Below, piece after piece: positions 44,536 through 52,569 of a stretch of DNA of 64,000 nucleotides. The DNA is from Pseudomonas sp. ATCC 13867. Lineage in GTDB: Bacteria; Pseudomonadota; Gammaproteobacteria; Pseudomonadales; Pseudomonadaceae. The DNA is taken from positions 1,488,001-1,552,000 of the forward strand of contig NC_020829.1 in assembly GCF_000349845.1 (NCBI RefSeq), written 5' to 3'. Numbering within the stretch: the stretch's first letter is position 1; the number at the start of each line of letters is the position of its first letter. A program made the translations under genes and the position numbers. The notes under the pieces are model-generated. The model did no database searches, was not told the origin of the DNA, and saw only the letters and a list, made by a program, of their open reading frames with translations.

Positions 44536-44556
44536 AGTCGGTGCCGCGCGCCGAAC

Positions 44557-45966
44557 TCAGGCGAGAGCTCGTCGCGCAGCGGGTTGATGAGCGACTGGTT
44601 CCTGCTTGCTGGCTGCGCTCCTTTCCTCGCGCAGTTCCTCGGCGTCGGCCTGCTCGGCGGTGGACAGGTCGCTGGCGCGGAAGCCGGTGAGCCTGAGCAG
44701 GATCAGGGTGCAGGCCAGGGAAACCACCGCGTACATCGCCGAGGCGATGGCCACGCCGACGATGCTGCCGGTGCTGTTGAGAATCCACTGGGCGAGGACC
44801 GGCGTACCGCCGCCGATCAGCAGCGAGCAGAGCTGGTAGGCCAGCGACAGGCCGGTATAGCGGACGCGGGCGGGGAAGGCGCGGGCCAGGATGCCGCCCA
44901 CCGCGCCGTAGAACATCGCGTGCGGCACGGTGGCCAGGCACATGCCGACGGCGGCGATCCAGTAGATCTTGGTTTCCACCGCGAAGAACATCGCCGGCAT
45001 CAGGATGAACTCCGGCAGCACCATCAGGCAGACGGCCTTGCGCATGTCGATCCGCGAGGTGAGCAGCGCGCCGATCGGCTGGCTGATGAACTGCACCACC
45101 AGGGCGATGACGATGATGCTGAGGAAGGTGCCCTGGCTGTAGCCCAGCGTCTTGGTCGCCCAGGACAGGGCGAAGGTGCTCTTGAAGTAGGTGACGTGGA
45201 TGATCGGCAGCACGCCGGCGCCCAGCAGGACGATCCGCCAGTGCTTGCTCAGCACCTCCGCGATCGGCAGTTTCACGGTCTTCTTCTGTTGCAGCAGGCG
45301 CTTCATGTCTTCCGACTCTTCCAGCCGCAGGCGGATGACCATGCCGATGATGACCAGGGCCGCCGAGAGCAGGAAGGGAATGCGCCAGCCCCAGAGGATG
45401 AACTCGGAGGCCGGCAGGCTGCTGAGGGCGAAGAACACCACGGTCGCCAGCAGGTTGCCGGTGGGCGAGCCCTGCTGGGCGAAGGCGGCGTAGAGGATGC
45501 CCTTGCCCTTGGGCGCGCTCTCGCTGGCGATCAGGATGGCGCCACCCCATTCGCCGCCCACCGCGATGCCCTGGATGATGCGCAGCACCACCAGCGCGAT
45601 CGGCGCCCATATGCCGATGTCCGCATAGACCGGCAGCACGCCGATGCAGGTGGTGGCGATGCCCATCATGATCAGGGTGATCACCAGGGTGTTCTTGCGG
45701 CCGATCCTGTCGCCGAGGTGGCCGAAGATGATGCCGCCGAGCGGGCGGGCGATGAAGCCGGACCACAGCGTGACGAAGGACAGCAGCGTGGCCAGGCCCG
45801 GGTCCATGTCGCTGGGGAAGAACACCTTGCCAAATACCAGTGCGGCAGCCAGGCCATAGATGTAGAAGTCATACCACTCGATGGTGGTGCCGATGAAGGA
45901 GGCGATACCCGCCTTGCGGGCCTTCTTGTGGAGGACGGAGTCGTCCCGGGGCGTTGTGCTGTGCAT
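44557..45966 (-). CDS. MFS metabolite:H+ symporter (organic acid importer type)
   Basis: This 469-residue inner-membrane transporter has 12 helices and belongs to the metabolite:H+ symporter group (ShiA/ProP/KgtP). IASFIGTTIEWYDFYIYGLAAALVF at the N-terminus and GHLGDRIGRKNTLV (loop 2-3) are diagnostic; LRIIQGIAVGGEWGGAILIASES is the helix-5 motif. The group imports organic acids such as shikimate, dicarboxylates or benzoate-like acids. It is leftward, while the beta-oxidation genes are rightward on the far side of a LysR gene; its promoter shares the octamer TTATCGAA with that operon. It likely imports the pathway's substrate. Confidence 0.88.
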   Translation of the reverse strand: MHSTTPRDDSVLHKKARKAGIASFIGTTIEWYDFYIYGLAAALVFGKVFFPSDMDPGLATLLSFVTLWSGFIARPLGGIIFGHLGDRIGRKNTLVITLIMMGIATTCIGVLPVYADIGIWAPIALVVLRIIQGIAVGGEWGGAILIASESAPKGKGILYAAFAQQGSPTGNLLATVVFFALSSLPASEFILWGWRIPFLLSAALVIIGMVIRLRLEESEDMKRLLQQKKTVKLPIAEVLSKHWRIVLLGAGVLPIIHVTYFKSTFALSWATKTLGYSQGTFLSIIVIALVVQFISQPIGALLTSRIDMRKAVCLMVLPEFILMPAMFFAVETKIYWIAAVGMCLATVPHAMFYGAVGGILARAFPARVRYTGLSLAYQLCSLLIGGGTPVLAQWILNSTGSIVGVAIASAMYAVVSLACTLILLRLTGFRASDLSTAEQADAEELREERSAASKQEPVAHQPAARRALA

Positions 45967-46144
45967 AGGGCAAGTCCTGGTTATTTTTGTTTTCCGCAGA
46001 TACGCAGGTCCTTGCCGCGTCGTTTGGGTGCGGCGGGGGAAGCGAAACGAGAGGTTTCGCCGTCTTGCGTGCGGTCGGTTTTGCCCCGGGGTGAGCGGAG
46101 TCTATGCGGCACCTGGTGAAATAAATAATCTTTTAATCTTATTG

Positions 46145-46152
46145 TTCGATAA
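46145..46152 (-). promoter_or_regulatory. Shared motif TTATCGAA before the MFS gene
   Basis: On the minus strand the octamer TTATCGAA lies in an AT-rich promoter zone about 180 bases upstream of the MFS start. The same octamer precedes the acyl-CoA dehydrogenase gene at 47137-47144. It is a candidate half-site of the LysR regulator encoded between them. Confidence 0.4.
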
Positions 46153-46183
46153 TCGATTCCATATGGCGCGGGCCGCGCGGGCT

Positions 46184-47071
46184 CTACGGGGCGGCCAGGC
46201 AGGTCTTCATCACCGCGAGGAAGCCTTCCGCCGCCTGCGGCGCGTCATTGGCGGAGAGAATGGCGTGGAGTTCGGAGAGCGCGCCGGGCTGTTCGATCTC
46301 CAGGCAGCTCACCTGGTCCTTCCAGGCCAGGCACAGGGTCTTCGGCAGCAGGGCGACGCCCATGCCGAGGCTGACCATGGTGGCGATGGTCTGCCAGAGC
46401 CGCGCCTCGTGGCGGATGTGCGGGCTGAAGCCGGCATCCACGCAGCGAGCGATGATCAGGTCGTGGTAGTGCGGCGACACGGTGCGCGGGAAGAGGATGA
46501 AATCCGCCTCCCTGAGCTCGGCGAGGTCGATCCGCGAGCCGCTGGCCAGCGGGTGCTGCGGGGGCAGGCAACAGAGGAACGGGTCGGCGATCAGGCATTC
46601 GGAGACGATCTCCGGCGGCAGCTTGCTCCAGTGCACGAAGCCGATGTCGATCTGCCCGCGCTGCAGCGCCAGCGCCTGTTCCGAGGTGTTCATCTCCATC
46701 AGCACCACTTCCATGTTGGGGTGCTCTTCCTCGAAGCGCGTCACCGCCTTCGGCAGGCCGCGATAGAGCATGGAGTTGACGAACCCCACGCGCAGCCGGC
46801 CGACCGTGCCCTTGGCGGACAACTGCGTCAGGCGCTTCACCTGCTCGGCCTGCAGCAGCAGGTTGCGCGCCTCCTCCAGCAGCACCTGGCCGGCGGTGGT
46901 CAGCTTCACCGACTTGTTGTTGCGCACCAGCAACTGGATGCCCAGTTGCTCCTCCAGCTTCTTGATATCGAAGCTCAGCGCCGGCTGGGAGATAAACAGG
47001 CGCGCCGCCGCGCGGCCGAAATGCAGCTCTTCGGCGACGGCGATGAAGTAGCGGAGTTGCTTGAGGTCCAT
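46184..47071 (-). CDS. LysR-family regulator of the beta-oxidation locus
   Basis: This regulator of about 295 residues has an N-terminal winged HTH (MDLKQLRYFIAVAEELHFGRAAARLFISQPALSFDIKKLEEQLG in segments, residues 1-44) and an effector domain. The HFGRAAARL plus QPALS pattern is of the BenM/CatR-like LysR branch, which commonly senses aromatic or carboxylic acids. I take the ATG at 47071, the family start; an ATG at 47086 adds five residues, and neither has a strong ribosome site. It lies divergent from the acyl-CoA dehydrogenase operon and probably controls that operon and the MFS gene. Confidence 0.88.
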   Translation of the reverse strand: MDLKQLRYFIAVAEELHFGRAAARLFISQPALSFDIKKLEEQLGIQLLVRNNKSVKLTTAGQVLLEEARNLLLQAEQVKRLTQLSAKGTVGRLRVGFVNSMLYRGLPKAVTRFEEEHPNMEVVLMEMNTSEQALALQRGQIDIGFVHWSKLPPEIVSECLIADPFLCCLPPQHPLASGSRIDLAELREADFILFPRTVSPHYHDLIIARCVDAGFSPHIRHEARLWQTIATMVSLGMGVALLPKTLCLAWKDQVSCLEIEQPGALSELHAILSANDAPQAAEGFLAVMKTCLAAP

Positions 47072-47136
47072 AGGGGGCGCACGCATTTCTACGATTTGTT
47101 TTTCTTATCGTAGGTGATTTTTATTGTATTGGATAC

Positions 47137-47144
47137 TTATCGAA
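47137..47144 (+). promoter_or_regulatory. Shared motif TTATCGAA before the acyl-CoA dehydrogenase operon
   Basis: The octamer TTATCGAA lies in an AT-rich divergent promoter (47086-47186) about 43 bases before the ATG of the first operon gene. A related CTTATCG lies at 47104. It matches the site upstream of the MFS gene. Confidence 0.4.
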
Positions 47145-47186
47145 ACCTTCCCCTAGTCTCGGCGTAAAACAAGTAGGAGCTACGCC

Positions 47187-48914
47187 ATGACGTCCATGCC
47201 CGAAGTACTTCCCGTAGATGACCTGAACATTCCGGACAGCCGCGGGATGAACCTGTATTCCTGCGATCCGGGGCTGCGCCGGCTGCTCGATGTCTACCTG
47301 CAGCCCGATGTGCTCGCCCAGTGGCTGCCGGTTCTCCAGCAGCTCGGCGCGCGGGCGGGGGACGAACTGGACATGCTGGCGCTGTCGGCGGACAAGAACC
47401 CGCCGCTGCTGGCCGCCCGCACCCGCCGCGGCGAGGATGTGCAGAGCATCCACAAGCACCCGGACTTCGTCGCGCTGGAGCGCGTGGCCTACTCCGAACT
47501 CGGCCTGGCGTCCATGAGCCACCGCCCGGACGGCCCGCCGCCGCTGGTGAAATACGCGCTCACCTATCTGTTCGTGCAGGCCGAGTTCGGCCTCTGCTGC
47601 CCGGTCAGCATGACCGACTCGCTGACCCGCACCCTGCGCAGGTACGGCTCGCCGGAACTGGTCGAGCGCTACCTGCCGTCGCTGGCCTCGCGTGACTTCG
47701 ACAGCCTGTTCCAGGGCGCGATGTTCATGACCGAACAGGCCGCCGGCTCCGACGTCGCCCGCACCCGGACCCGCGCGCGGCTGGAGGACGGCGAGTGGAA
47801 GCTGTACGGCGACAAGTGGTTCTGCTCCAACCCGGACGCCGACCTGGCGATGGTCCTCGCCCGCCCCGAAGGCGCGCCGGAAGGCATGCAGGGCGTCACC
47901 CTGTTCCTCCTGCCGAAGATCCGCCCGGACGGCTCGCGCAACGCCTATCGCATCCTGCGCCTGAAGGACAAGCTGGGCAGCCGCTCCATGGCCAGCGGCG
48001 AGATCTGCCTGGAAGGCGCCACCGCCTACCTGATCGGCGAGATCGGCCGTGGCTTCCAGCAGATGGCCGACATGGTCAACATGTCGCGCCTGTCCAACGG
48101 CGTGCGCGCCGCCGGCCTGATGCGCCGTGGGTTGAACGAAGCGCTGTTCATCTCGCGCAACCGCCGCGCCTTCGGCAAGCACCTGATCGACATGCCGCTG
48201 ATGCAGAAGCAACTGCTGAAGATGATGCTGCCCGCCGAACAGGCGCGCTCCATGTTCATGCAGATCGCCACGCTGCTGCCGCGTGCCGACGGCGGCGACG
48301 TCGGCGCGCAGAAATGCGTGCGCATCCTCACCCCGCTGATCAAGTTCCGCGCCTGCCGCGACGCCCGCCGGGTGACCGGCGACGCCATGGAGGTGCGCGG
48401 CGGCGTGGGCTACATCGAGGAGTGGAGCGACCCGCGCCTGGTGCGTGACGCCCACCTCGGCTCGATTTGGGAAGGCACCAGCAACATCGTGGCGCTGGAC
48501 ATCGCCCGCGCGGTCACCCGCGAACAGGCCCTGGAGCCCCTGCACCAGTACCTGCGCGGGCTGCTGGATGACAGCGGGCTGGCGGAGAACAGCCGCGCGC
48601 TCTTCGAGTCGGTCCTGGAACGCACCCTGGACTGCATGCGCGAAGTGGCCGGGCAGCGCCAGGACGAGCAGGTCCGCCAGGCGGGCAGCGCGCTCTATCA
48701 CATCTGCACGGCGATCTTCATGGCCTGGGAAGCCGGCCGTCAGGCGCCCGACTACCGCCGCCTGGCGCTGGCCCACCTGCTCCTCGAACACAAGCTGCTG
48801 CCGCGCGACCCGCTGCGCCTGGCGGACTGGGCAGGCAGGGCGGAGCTGCTGGCCAGGGTGGTCGGCGAAGCGAGCCTGTCGCAGGCCGAGGCCATGCAAC
48901 TGCTGCCGGCCTGA
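47187..48914 (+). CDS. Acyl-CoA dehydrogenase, AidB-like subgroup
   Basis: This 575-residue FAD enzyme oxidises an acyl-CoA to the 2,3-enoyl-CoA. It is longer than classical dehydrogenases (about 380) and of the AidB/DcaA size class. FAD-binding segments are MFMTEQAAGSDVARTRTRAR and LYGDKWFCSNPDADLAMVLARPEG; the C-terminal domain has GDAMEVRGGVGYIEEWSDPRLVRDAHLGSIWEGTSNIVALD in segments, whose GGVGY/WEGTSNI pattern is typical. It is the first gene of a rightward operon of five enzymes and a porin, so it should catalyse the first beta-oxidation step after CoA activation. Substrate is not determined. Confidence 0.9.
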   Translation: MTSMPEVLPVDDLNIPDSRGMNLYSCDPGLRRLLDVYLQPDVLAQWLPVLQQLGARAGDELDMLALSADKNPPLLAARTRRGEDVQSIHKHPDFVALERVAYSELGLASMSHRPDGPPPLVKYALTYLFVQAEFGLCCPVSMTDSLTRTLRRYGSPELVERYLPSLASRDFDSLFQGAMFMTEQAAGSDVARTRTRARLEDGEWKLYGDKWFCSNPDADLAMVLARPEGAPEGMQGVTLFLLPKIRPDGSRNAYRILRLKDKLGSRSMASGEICLEGATAYLIGEIGRGFQQMADMVNMSRLSNGVRAAGLMRRGLNEALFISRNRRAFGKHLIDMPLMQKQLLKMMLPAEQARSMFMQIATLLPRADGGDVGAQKCVRILTPLIKFRACRDARRVTGDAMEVRGGVGYIEEWSDPRLVRDAHLGSIWEGTSNIVALDIARAVTREQALEPLHQYLRGLLDDSGLAENSRALFESVLERTLDCMREVAGQRQDEQVRQAGSALYHICTAIFMAWEAGRQAPDYRRLALAHLLLEHKLLPRDPLRLADWAGRAELLARVVGEASLSQAEAMQLLPA

Positions 48915-48947
48915 CCGCGCTCAACCAATAACAATCAGAGAGCTGCC

Positions 48948-50135
48948 ATGAACAATGCGACCGGTGCCCTGCGTGGCCTGAAAATCATCGATCTGAGCCG
49001 GGTCCTGGGCGGCCCGTACTGTTCCCAGGCGTTGGCCGACCACGGCGCCGAAGTGATCAAGCTGGAACCCCTGGGCGGCGACGAGACCCGTGGCTGGGGG
49101 CCGCCCTTCGAAGGCGACACGGCGTCCTACTTCATCGGCGTCAACCGCAACAAGAAGGGCATCGCCGTCGACCTGTCGAAGCCGGAAGGCATCGAGGTGC
49201 TGCTGCAACTGCTGGAAGGCGCCGACGTGCTGATCGAGAACTTCAAGCCCGGCACCCTGGCGCGCTGGGGCATCGACTACCAGGACGTGCTGAGCAGGCG
49301 CTTCCCGCGGCTGATCCACTGCGCGGTTTCCGGTTTCGGCGCCGATGGTCCGCTCGGCGGGCTGCCCGGCTACGACGCGGCGATCCAGGCGATGGCCGGG
49401 CTGATGAGCGTGAACGGCGATGCGCAGGGCGAGCCGCTGCGCATCGGCCTGCCGATCGTCGACATGGTCACCGGGCTGAACGCGATGGTCGGCATCCTGC
49501 TGGCGCTGAACGAGCGCCAGCTCAGCGGGCACGGGCAGTCCATCGACATCGCCCTGTACGACTGCGGCATTTCCCTGCTGCATCCGCACATGCCGAACTA
49601 CTTCGCTTCCGGCCGCACGCCGCAGCGCACCGGCAACGCCCATCCCAACATCGCTCCGTACGACAGCTACCGTACCGGCACCGAGCCGATCTTCCTCGCG
49701 GTCGGCAACGACCGGCAGTTCGCCAGGCTGTGCGAATACCTGGGCGCCGGCGAACTGCTGGAAGACCCGCGCTTCACCGACAACGGCAAGCGCTCGGTCA
49801 ACCGCCTGGCGCTGAAGCAGGTGCTGGAAGGCCATCTGGCGGCGCACGACGGCCGCGAGCTGGCCGAGCGGCTGATCCGACTCGGCGTGCCCTGCGGCGC
49901 CATCGCCACGGTGGACCGGGTGGTCGAGCACCCGCACACCCGCCATCGCGGGCTGCTGGTGGAAATGGGCGACTACCGTGGCCTCGCCTCGCCGGTGAAG
50001 CTGTCGCGCACCCCCGCCAGCTACCGCAGCCCGCCGCCGGCGCTGGGCGAAAGCACCCGCGAGGTGCTCGAAGACCTCGGCCCTGCCCCCGAGGTGATCG
50101 AGACCCTGTTCCAGCGCGGCATCGTTCGCGGCTGA
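48948..50135 (+). CDS. CaiB/BaiF-family (class III) CoA-transferase
   Basis: This 395-residue enzyme moves CoA from a donor (often succinyl-CoA) to a carboxylic acid through an aspartyl thioester. The likely catalytic aspartate is D143 in PGYDAAIQAMAGLMSVNG. The start GLKIIDLSRVLGGPYCSQALADHGAEVIKLEP is diagnostic. Overall it recalls the succinyl-CoA:glutarate CoA-transferase group (SUGCT), consistent with a dicarboxylate substrate. It lies 33 bases after the acyl-CoA dehydrogenase gene, with AGAGAGCTGCC before the ATG. It activates the pathway's free acid, feeding the next steps. Confidence 0.9.
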   Translation: MNNATGALRGLKIIDLSRVLGGPYCSQALADHGAEVIKLEPLGGDETRGWGPPFEGDTASYFIGVNRNKKGIAVDLSKPEGIEVLLQLLEGADVLIENFKPGTLARWGIDYQDVLSRRFPRLIHCAVSGFGADGPLGGLPGYDAAIQAMAGLMSVNGDAQGEPLRIGLPIVDMVTGLNAMVGILLALNERQLSGHGQSIDIALYDCGISLLHPHMPNYFASGRTPQRTGNAHPNIAPYDSYRTGTEPIFLAVGNDRQFARLCEYLGAGELLEDPRFTDNGKRSVNRLALKQVLEGHLAAHDGRELAERLIRLGVPCGAIATVDRVVEHPHTRHRGLLVEMGDYRGLASPVKLSRTPASYRSPPPALGESTREVLEDLGPAPEVIETLFQRGIVRG

Positions 50136-50206
50136 AACGCGCCTCCGTCGAAGCGGCCGGGCATCGCCGGCCGCCGACTTCCCGAATCGAATAGCCGGAG
50201 ATCGTC

Positions 50207-51007
50207 ATGAGCTCTTGCCAGGGGGCCGTGCGCCCCGAATCCACGCTGTTGCTGGAACGTCCGGAGGAGGGTGTGGCCCTGCTGCGGCTGAACCGCCCGG
50301 CGGCGCTGAACGCCCTGAACATGACCCTGCGCGAGGAGCTGGCCGAGCACTTCGTGCAATTGAACGACTGCGCCGAGACCCGGGTGATCGTCGTCACCGG
50401 CGGCGACAAAGTATTCGCCGCCGGAGCGGACCTCGGCGAAATGGTCGATGCCGGCGCGCTGCAGATCTACCGGCGCCACGTCGAGCGCCACTGGCAGGCG
50501 ATTTCCCGCTGCGCCAAGCCGGTCATCGCCGCCGTCAACGGCTACGCCCTGGGCGGCGGCTGCGAACTGGCGATGCACTGCGACCTGATCGTCGCCGGTG
50601 CCTCCGCGCGTTTCGCCCAGCCAGAGATCAAGGTTGGCGTGATGCCCGGCGCCGGCGGCACCCAGCGTCTGGTGCGGGCGGTCGGCAAGTACCAGGCGCT
50701 GCGCATGCTGCTGACCGGCTGCATGGTGCGCGCCGAAGAGGCGCTGGCGATGGGGCTGGTCAGCGAGGTGGTGGCCGACGCCCAGACCCTGCCCAGGGCG
50801 CTGGAACTGGCCCGCGGCATGGCCGCCATGCCGCCGCTGGCGCTGGCGCAGATCAAGGAGGTGGTGCTGGCCGGCATGGATATGCCGCTGGACCACGCCC
50901 TGGCGCTGGAGCGCAAGGCCTTCCAGCTGCTGTTCGATTCGAAGGACCAGAAGGAAGGCATGCGCGCCTTCCTCGACAAGCGCAAGCCGGAGTATCGCGG
51001 AGAATGA
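50207..51007 (+). CDS. Enoyl-CoA hydratase/isomerase (PaaF-like)
   Basis: This 266-residue crotonase-fold enzyme adds water to a 2,3-enoyl-CoA. The oxyanion-hole stretch ETRVIVVTGGDKVFAAGADLGEM and the second one with catalytic Glu residues, NGYALGGGCELAMHCDLIVA and FAQPEIKVGVMPGAGGTQRL, follow the family pattern (E in GCELA and in QPEIK). It is close in character to PaaF/2,3-dehydroadipyl-CoA hydratase. The gene starts 72 bases after the CoA-transferase and its stop overlaps the start of the next (ATGA), so hydratase and dehydrogenase are coupled. Confidence 0.92.
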   Translation: MSSCQGAVRPESTLLLERPEEGVALLRLNRPAALNALNMTLREELAEHFVQLNDCAETRVIVVTGGDKVFAAGADLGEMVDAGALQIYRRHVERHWQAISRCAKPVIAAVNGYALGGGCELAMHCDLIVAGASARFAQPEIKVGVMPGAGGTQRLVRAVGKYQALRMLLTGCMVRAEEALAMGLVSEVVADAQTLPRALELARGMAAMPPLALAQIKEVVLAGMDMPLDHALALERKAFQLLFDSKDQKEGMRAFLDKRKPEYRGE

Positions 51008-52539
51008 GCAGTCAACCGATCACCAGCGTCGGCATCGTCGGTGCCGGCGCCATGGGGCAGGGCATCGCCCAGGTCGCGGCGCAGGCCGGGCTGCAGGCGT
51101 ACCTGTTCGATGTCCGCGCCGGCGCGGCGCAGAGTGCCCGCGACGGTATCGCGGCGATCCTCGCGAAGCGGGTGGAAAAGGGCCGGCTGACGGCCGAGGC
51201 CGCCGACCGGGCGGTCGGCAACCTGCACGTCGCGCAGAGCCTGGAGGCGCTGCGCGACTGCCAGGTGGTGGTCGAGGCCATCGTCGAGAACCTCGAAGCC
51301 AAGCAGGCGCTGTTCCGCCAGCTGGAGGAGGTGCTGGACGCGGGAACCATCCTGGCGAGCAATACCTCGTCGCTGTCGATCACCGCCATCGCCTCGGTCT
51401 GCCGCGATTCCGGCCGCGTCGCCGGCCTGCATTTCTTCAACCCGGTGCCGCTGATGCGCCTGGTCGAGGTGATCGAAGGCCTCGCCACCCACGGCGAGGT
51501 CGGCGCACGCCTGTGCGAGCTGGTCAGCGTCATGGGCCATCAGCCGGTGCGCGCCAGGGACACTCCCGGTTTCATCGTCAACCACGCCGGACGCGCGTTC
51601 GGCACCGAGGCGCTGCGCATCCTCGGCGAGGGCGTGGCCGACGCGGCGGCGATCGACGCCGTGCTGCGCGAAAGCGCCGGCTTCCGCATGGGACCGTTCG
51701 AGCTGCTCGACCTGATCGGGCTCGACGTCAGCCTGCCGGTGATGGAGTCGGTCTACCGGCAGTTCTACGAGGAGCCGCGCTACCGGCCGCATCCACTGCT
51801 GCGGCAGATGCTCGCGGCCGGGCACCTGGGGCGCAAGAGCGGCCAGGGCTTCTATCCATATGACGGCGAAGGCGCGGCGCCGCGTGCTACGGCCCAGGCC
51901 GCGCCGGCCTGCACGGTGTCGCCGCCGGTGTGGCTGGGCGCCGACGACCAGCTCGGCCGTACCCGCCTGCTGGCGTTGCTGGAGCGCCTGGGCGCCGAAG
52001 TCGAGTCCGGCGAGCGTCCCTCCGACGATGCGCTGTGCCTGCTGGCGCCGCTCGGCGACGATGCCACCCATGCCGCGCAGCGTTTCGCCGTCGATCCGGC
52101 GCGAGTGGTGGCCGTCGATACCCTGGCGGACCTCGCGCAGCATCGCTGCCTGATGCTCAACCCGCTGACCCGCGCGGACATGCAGCGCGCCGCCCACGCG
52201 CTGTTCGCCCGCGATGGCGCCGGGGTGACGGTGATCCGCGACAGCACGGGCTTCATCGTCCAGCGCACGCTCGCGTCGATCGTCAACCTGGCCTGCGACA
52301 TCGCCCAGCAGGGCATCGCCTCGGTGGCCGATATCGACCTGGCGGTGCGTCTCGGCCTGGGTTATCCCCACGGGCCGCTGGAGTGGGGCGACCGGCTGGG
52401 CGCCGCGCGCCTGCTGCGCATCCTCGAACGCATCCACGCGCTCAACGGTGACCCGCGCTACCGCCCGAGCCCCTGGCTGCGCCGCCGCGCCAGCCTGGGG
52501 ATTTCCCTGTGCCAGCCGGAAAACCCGTTGCCGGCCTGA
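51004..52539 (+). CDS. 3-hydroxyacyl-CoA dehydrogenase (PaaH-like, two-domain)
   Basis: This 511-residue NAD-dependent enzyme oxidises a 3-hydroxyacyl-CoA to 3-oxoacyl-CoA. The NAD motif is at the N-terminus (VGIVGAGAMGQGIAQVAAQAG). SLSITAIASVCRDSGRVAGLHFFNPVPLMRLVEVI carries the catalytic His region, and two C-terminal 3HCDH domains follow (about 190-290 and 400-505), as in PaaH/PaaC for 3-hydroxyadipyl-CoA. The ATG overlaps the hydratase stop. The two-domain length favours this PaaH type over the single-domain (about 280) FadB-like enzymes, and it is consistent with dicarboxyl-CoA substrates. Confidence 0.92.
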   Translation: MSSQPITSVGIVGAGAMGQGIAQVAAQAGLQAYLFDVRAGAAQSARDGIAAILAKRVEKGRLTAEAADRAVGNLHVAQSLEALRDCQVVVEAIVENLEAKQALFRQLEEVLDAGTILASNTSSLSITAIASVCRDSGRVAGLHFFNPVPLMRLVEVIEGLATHGEVGARLCELVSVMGHQPVRARDTPGFIVNHAGRAFGTEALRILGEGVADAAAIDAVLRESAGFRMGPFELLDLIGLDVSLPVMESVYRQFYEEPRYRPHPLLRQMLAAGHLGRKSGQGFYPYDGEGAAPRATAQAAPACTVSPPVWLGADDQLGRTRLLALLERLGAEVESGERPSDDALCLLAPLGDDATHAAQRFAVDPARVVAVDTLADLAQHRCLMLNPLTRADMQRAAHALFARDGAGVTVIRDSTGFIVQRTLASIVNLACDIAQQGIASVADIDLAVRLGLGYPHGPLEWGDRLGAARLLRILERIHALNGDPRYRPSPWLRRRASLGISLCQPENPLPA

Positions 52540-52569
52540 CCATCCCTCTTTCCCTGCGAGAACCTGATC

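Larger units (their letters stand above)
43922..44556. other. Low-GC intergenic island with hairpins and no supported gene
   Basis: About 635 bases between convergent genes are distinctly AT-richer than the rest of the window. No protein-like frame was found; an 80-residue frame at 44068-44310 runs through a terminator. It holds an inverted repeat ATCAGC/GCTGAT (44047-44061), a terminator at 44152-44180, hairpins at 44212-44226 and 44251-44272, a second T-run at 44313-44318, a terminator at 44435-44462 and a leftward terminator at 44502-44535. Multiple GGA trinucleotides suggest a possible sRNA. Confidence 0.6.
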
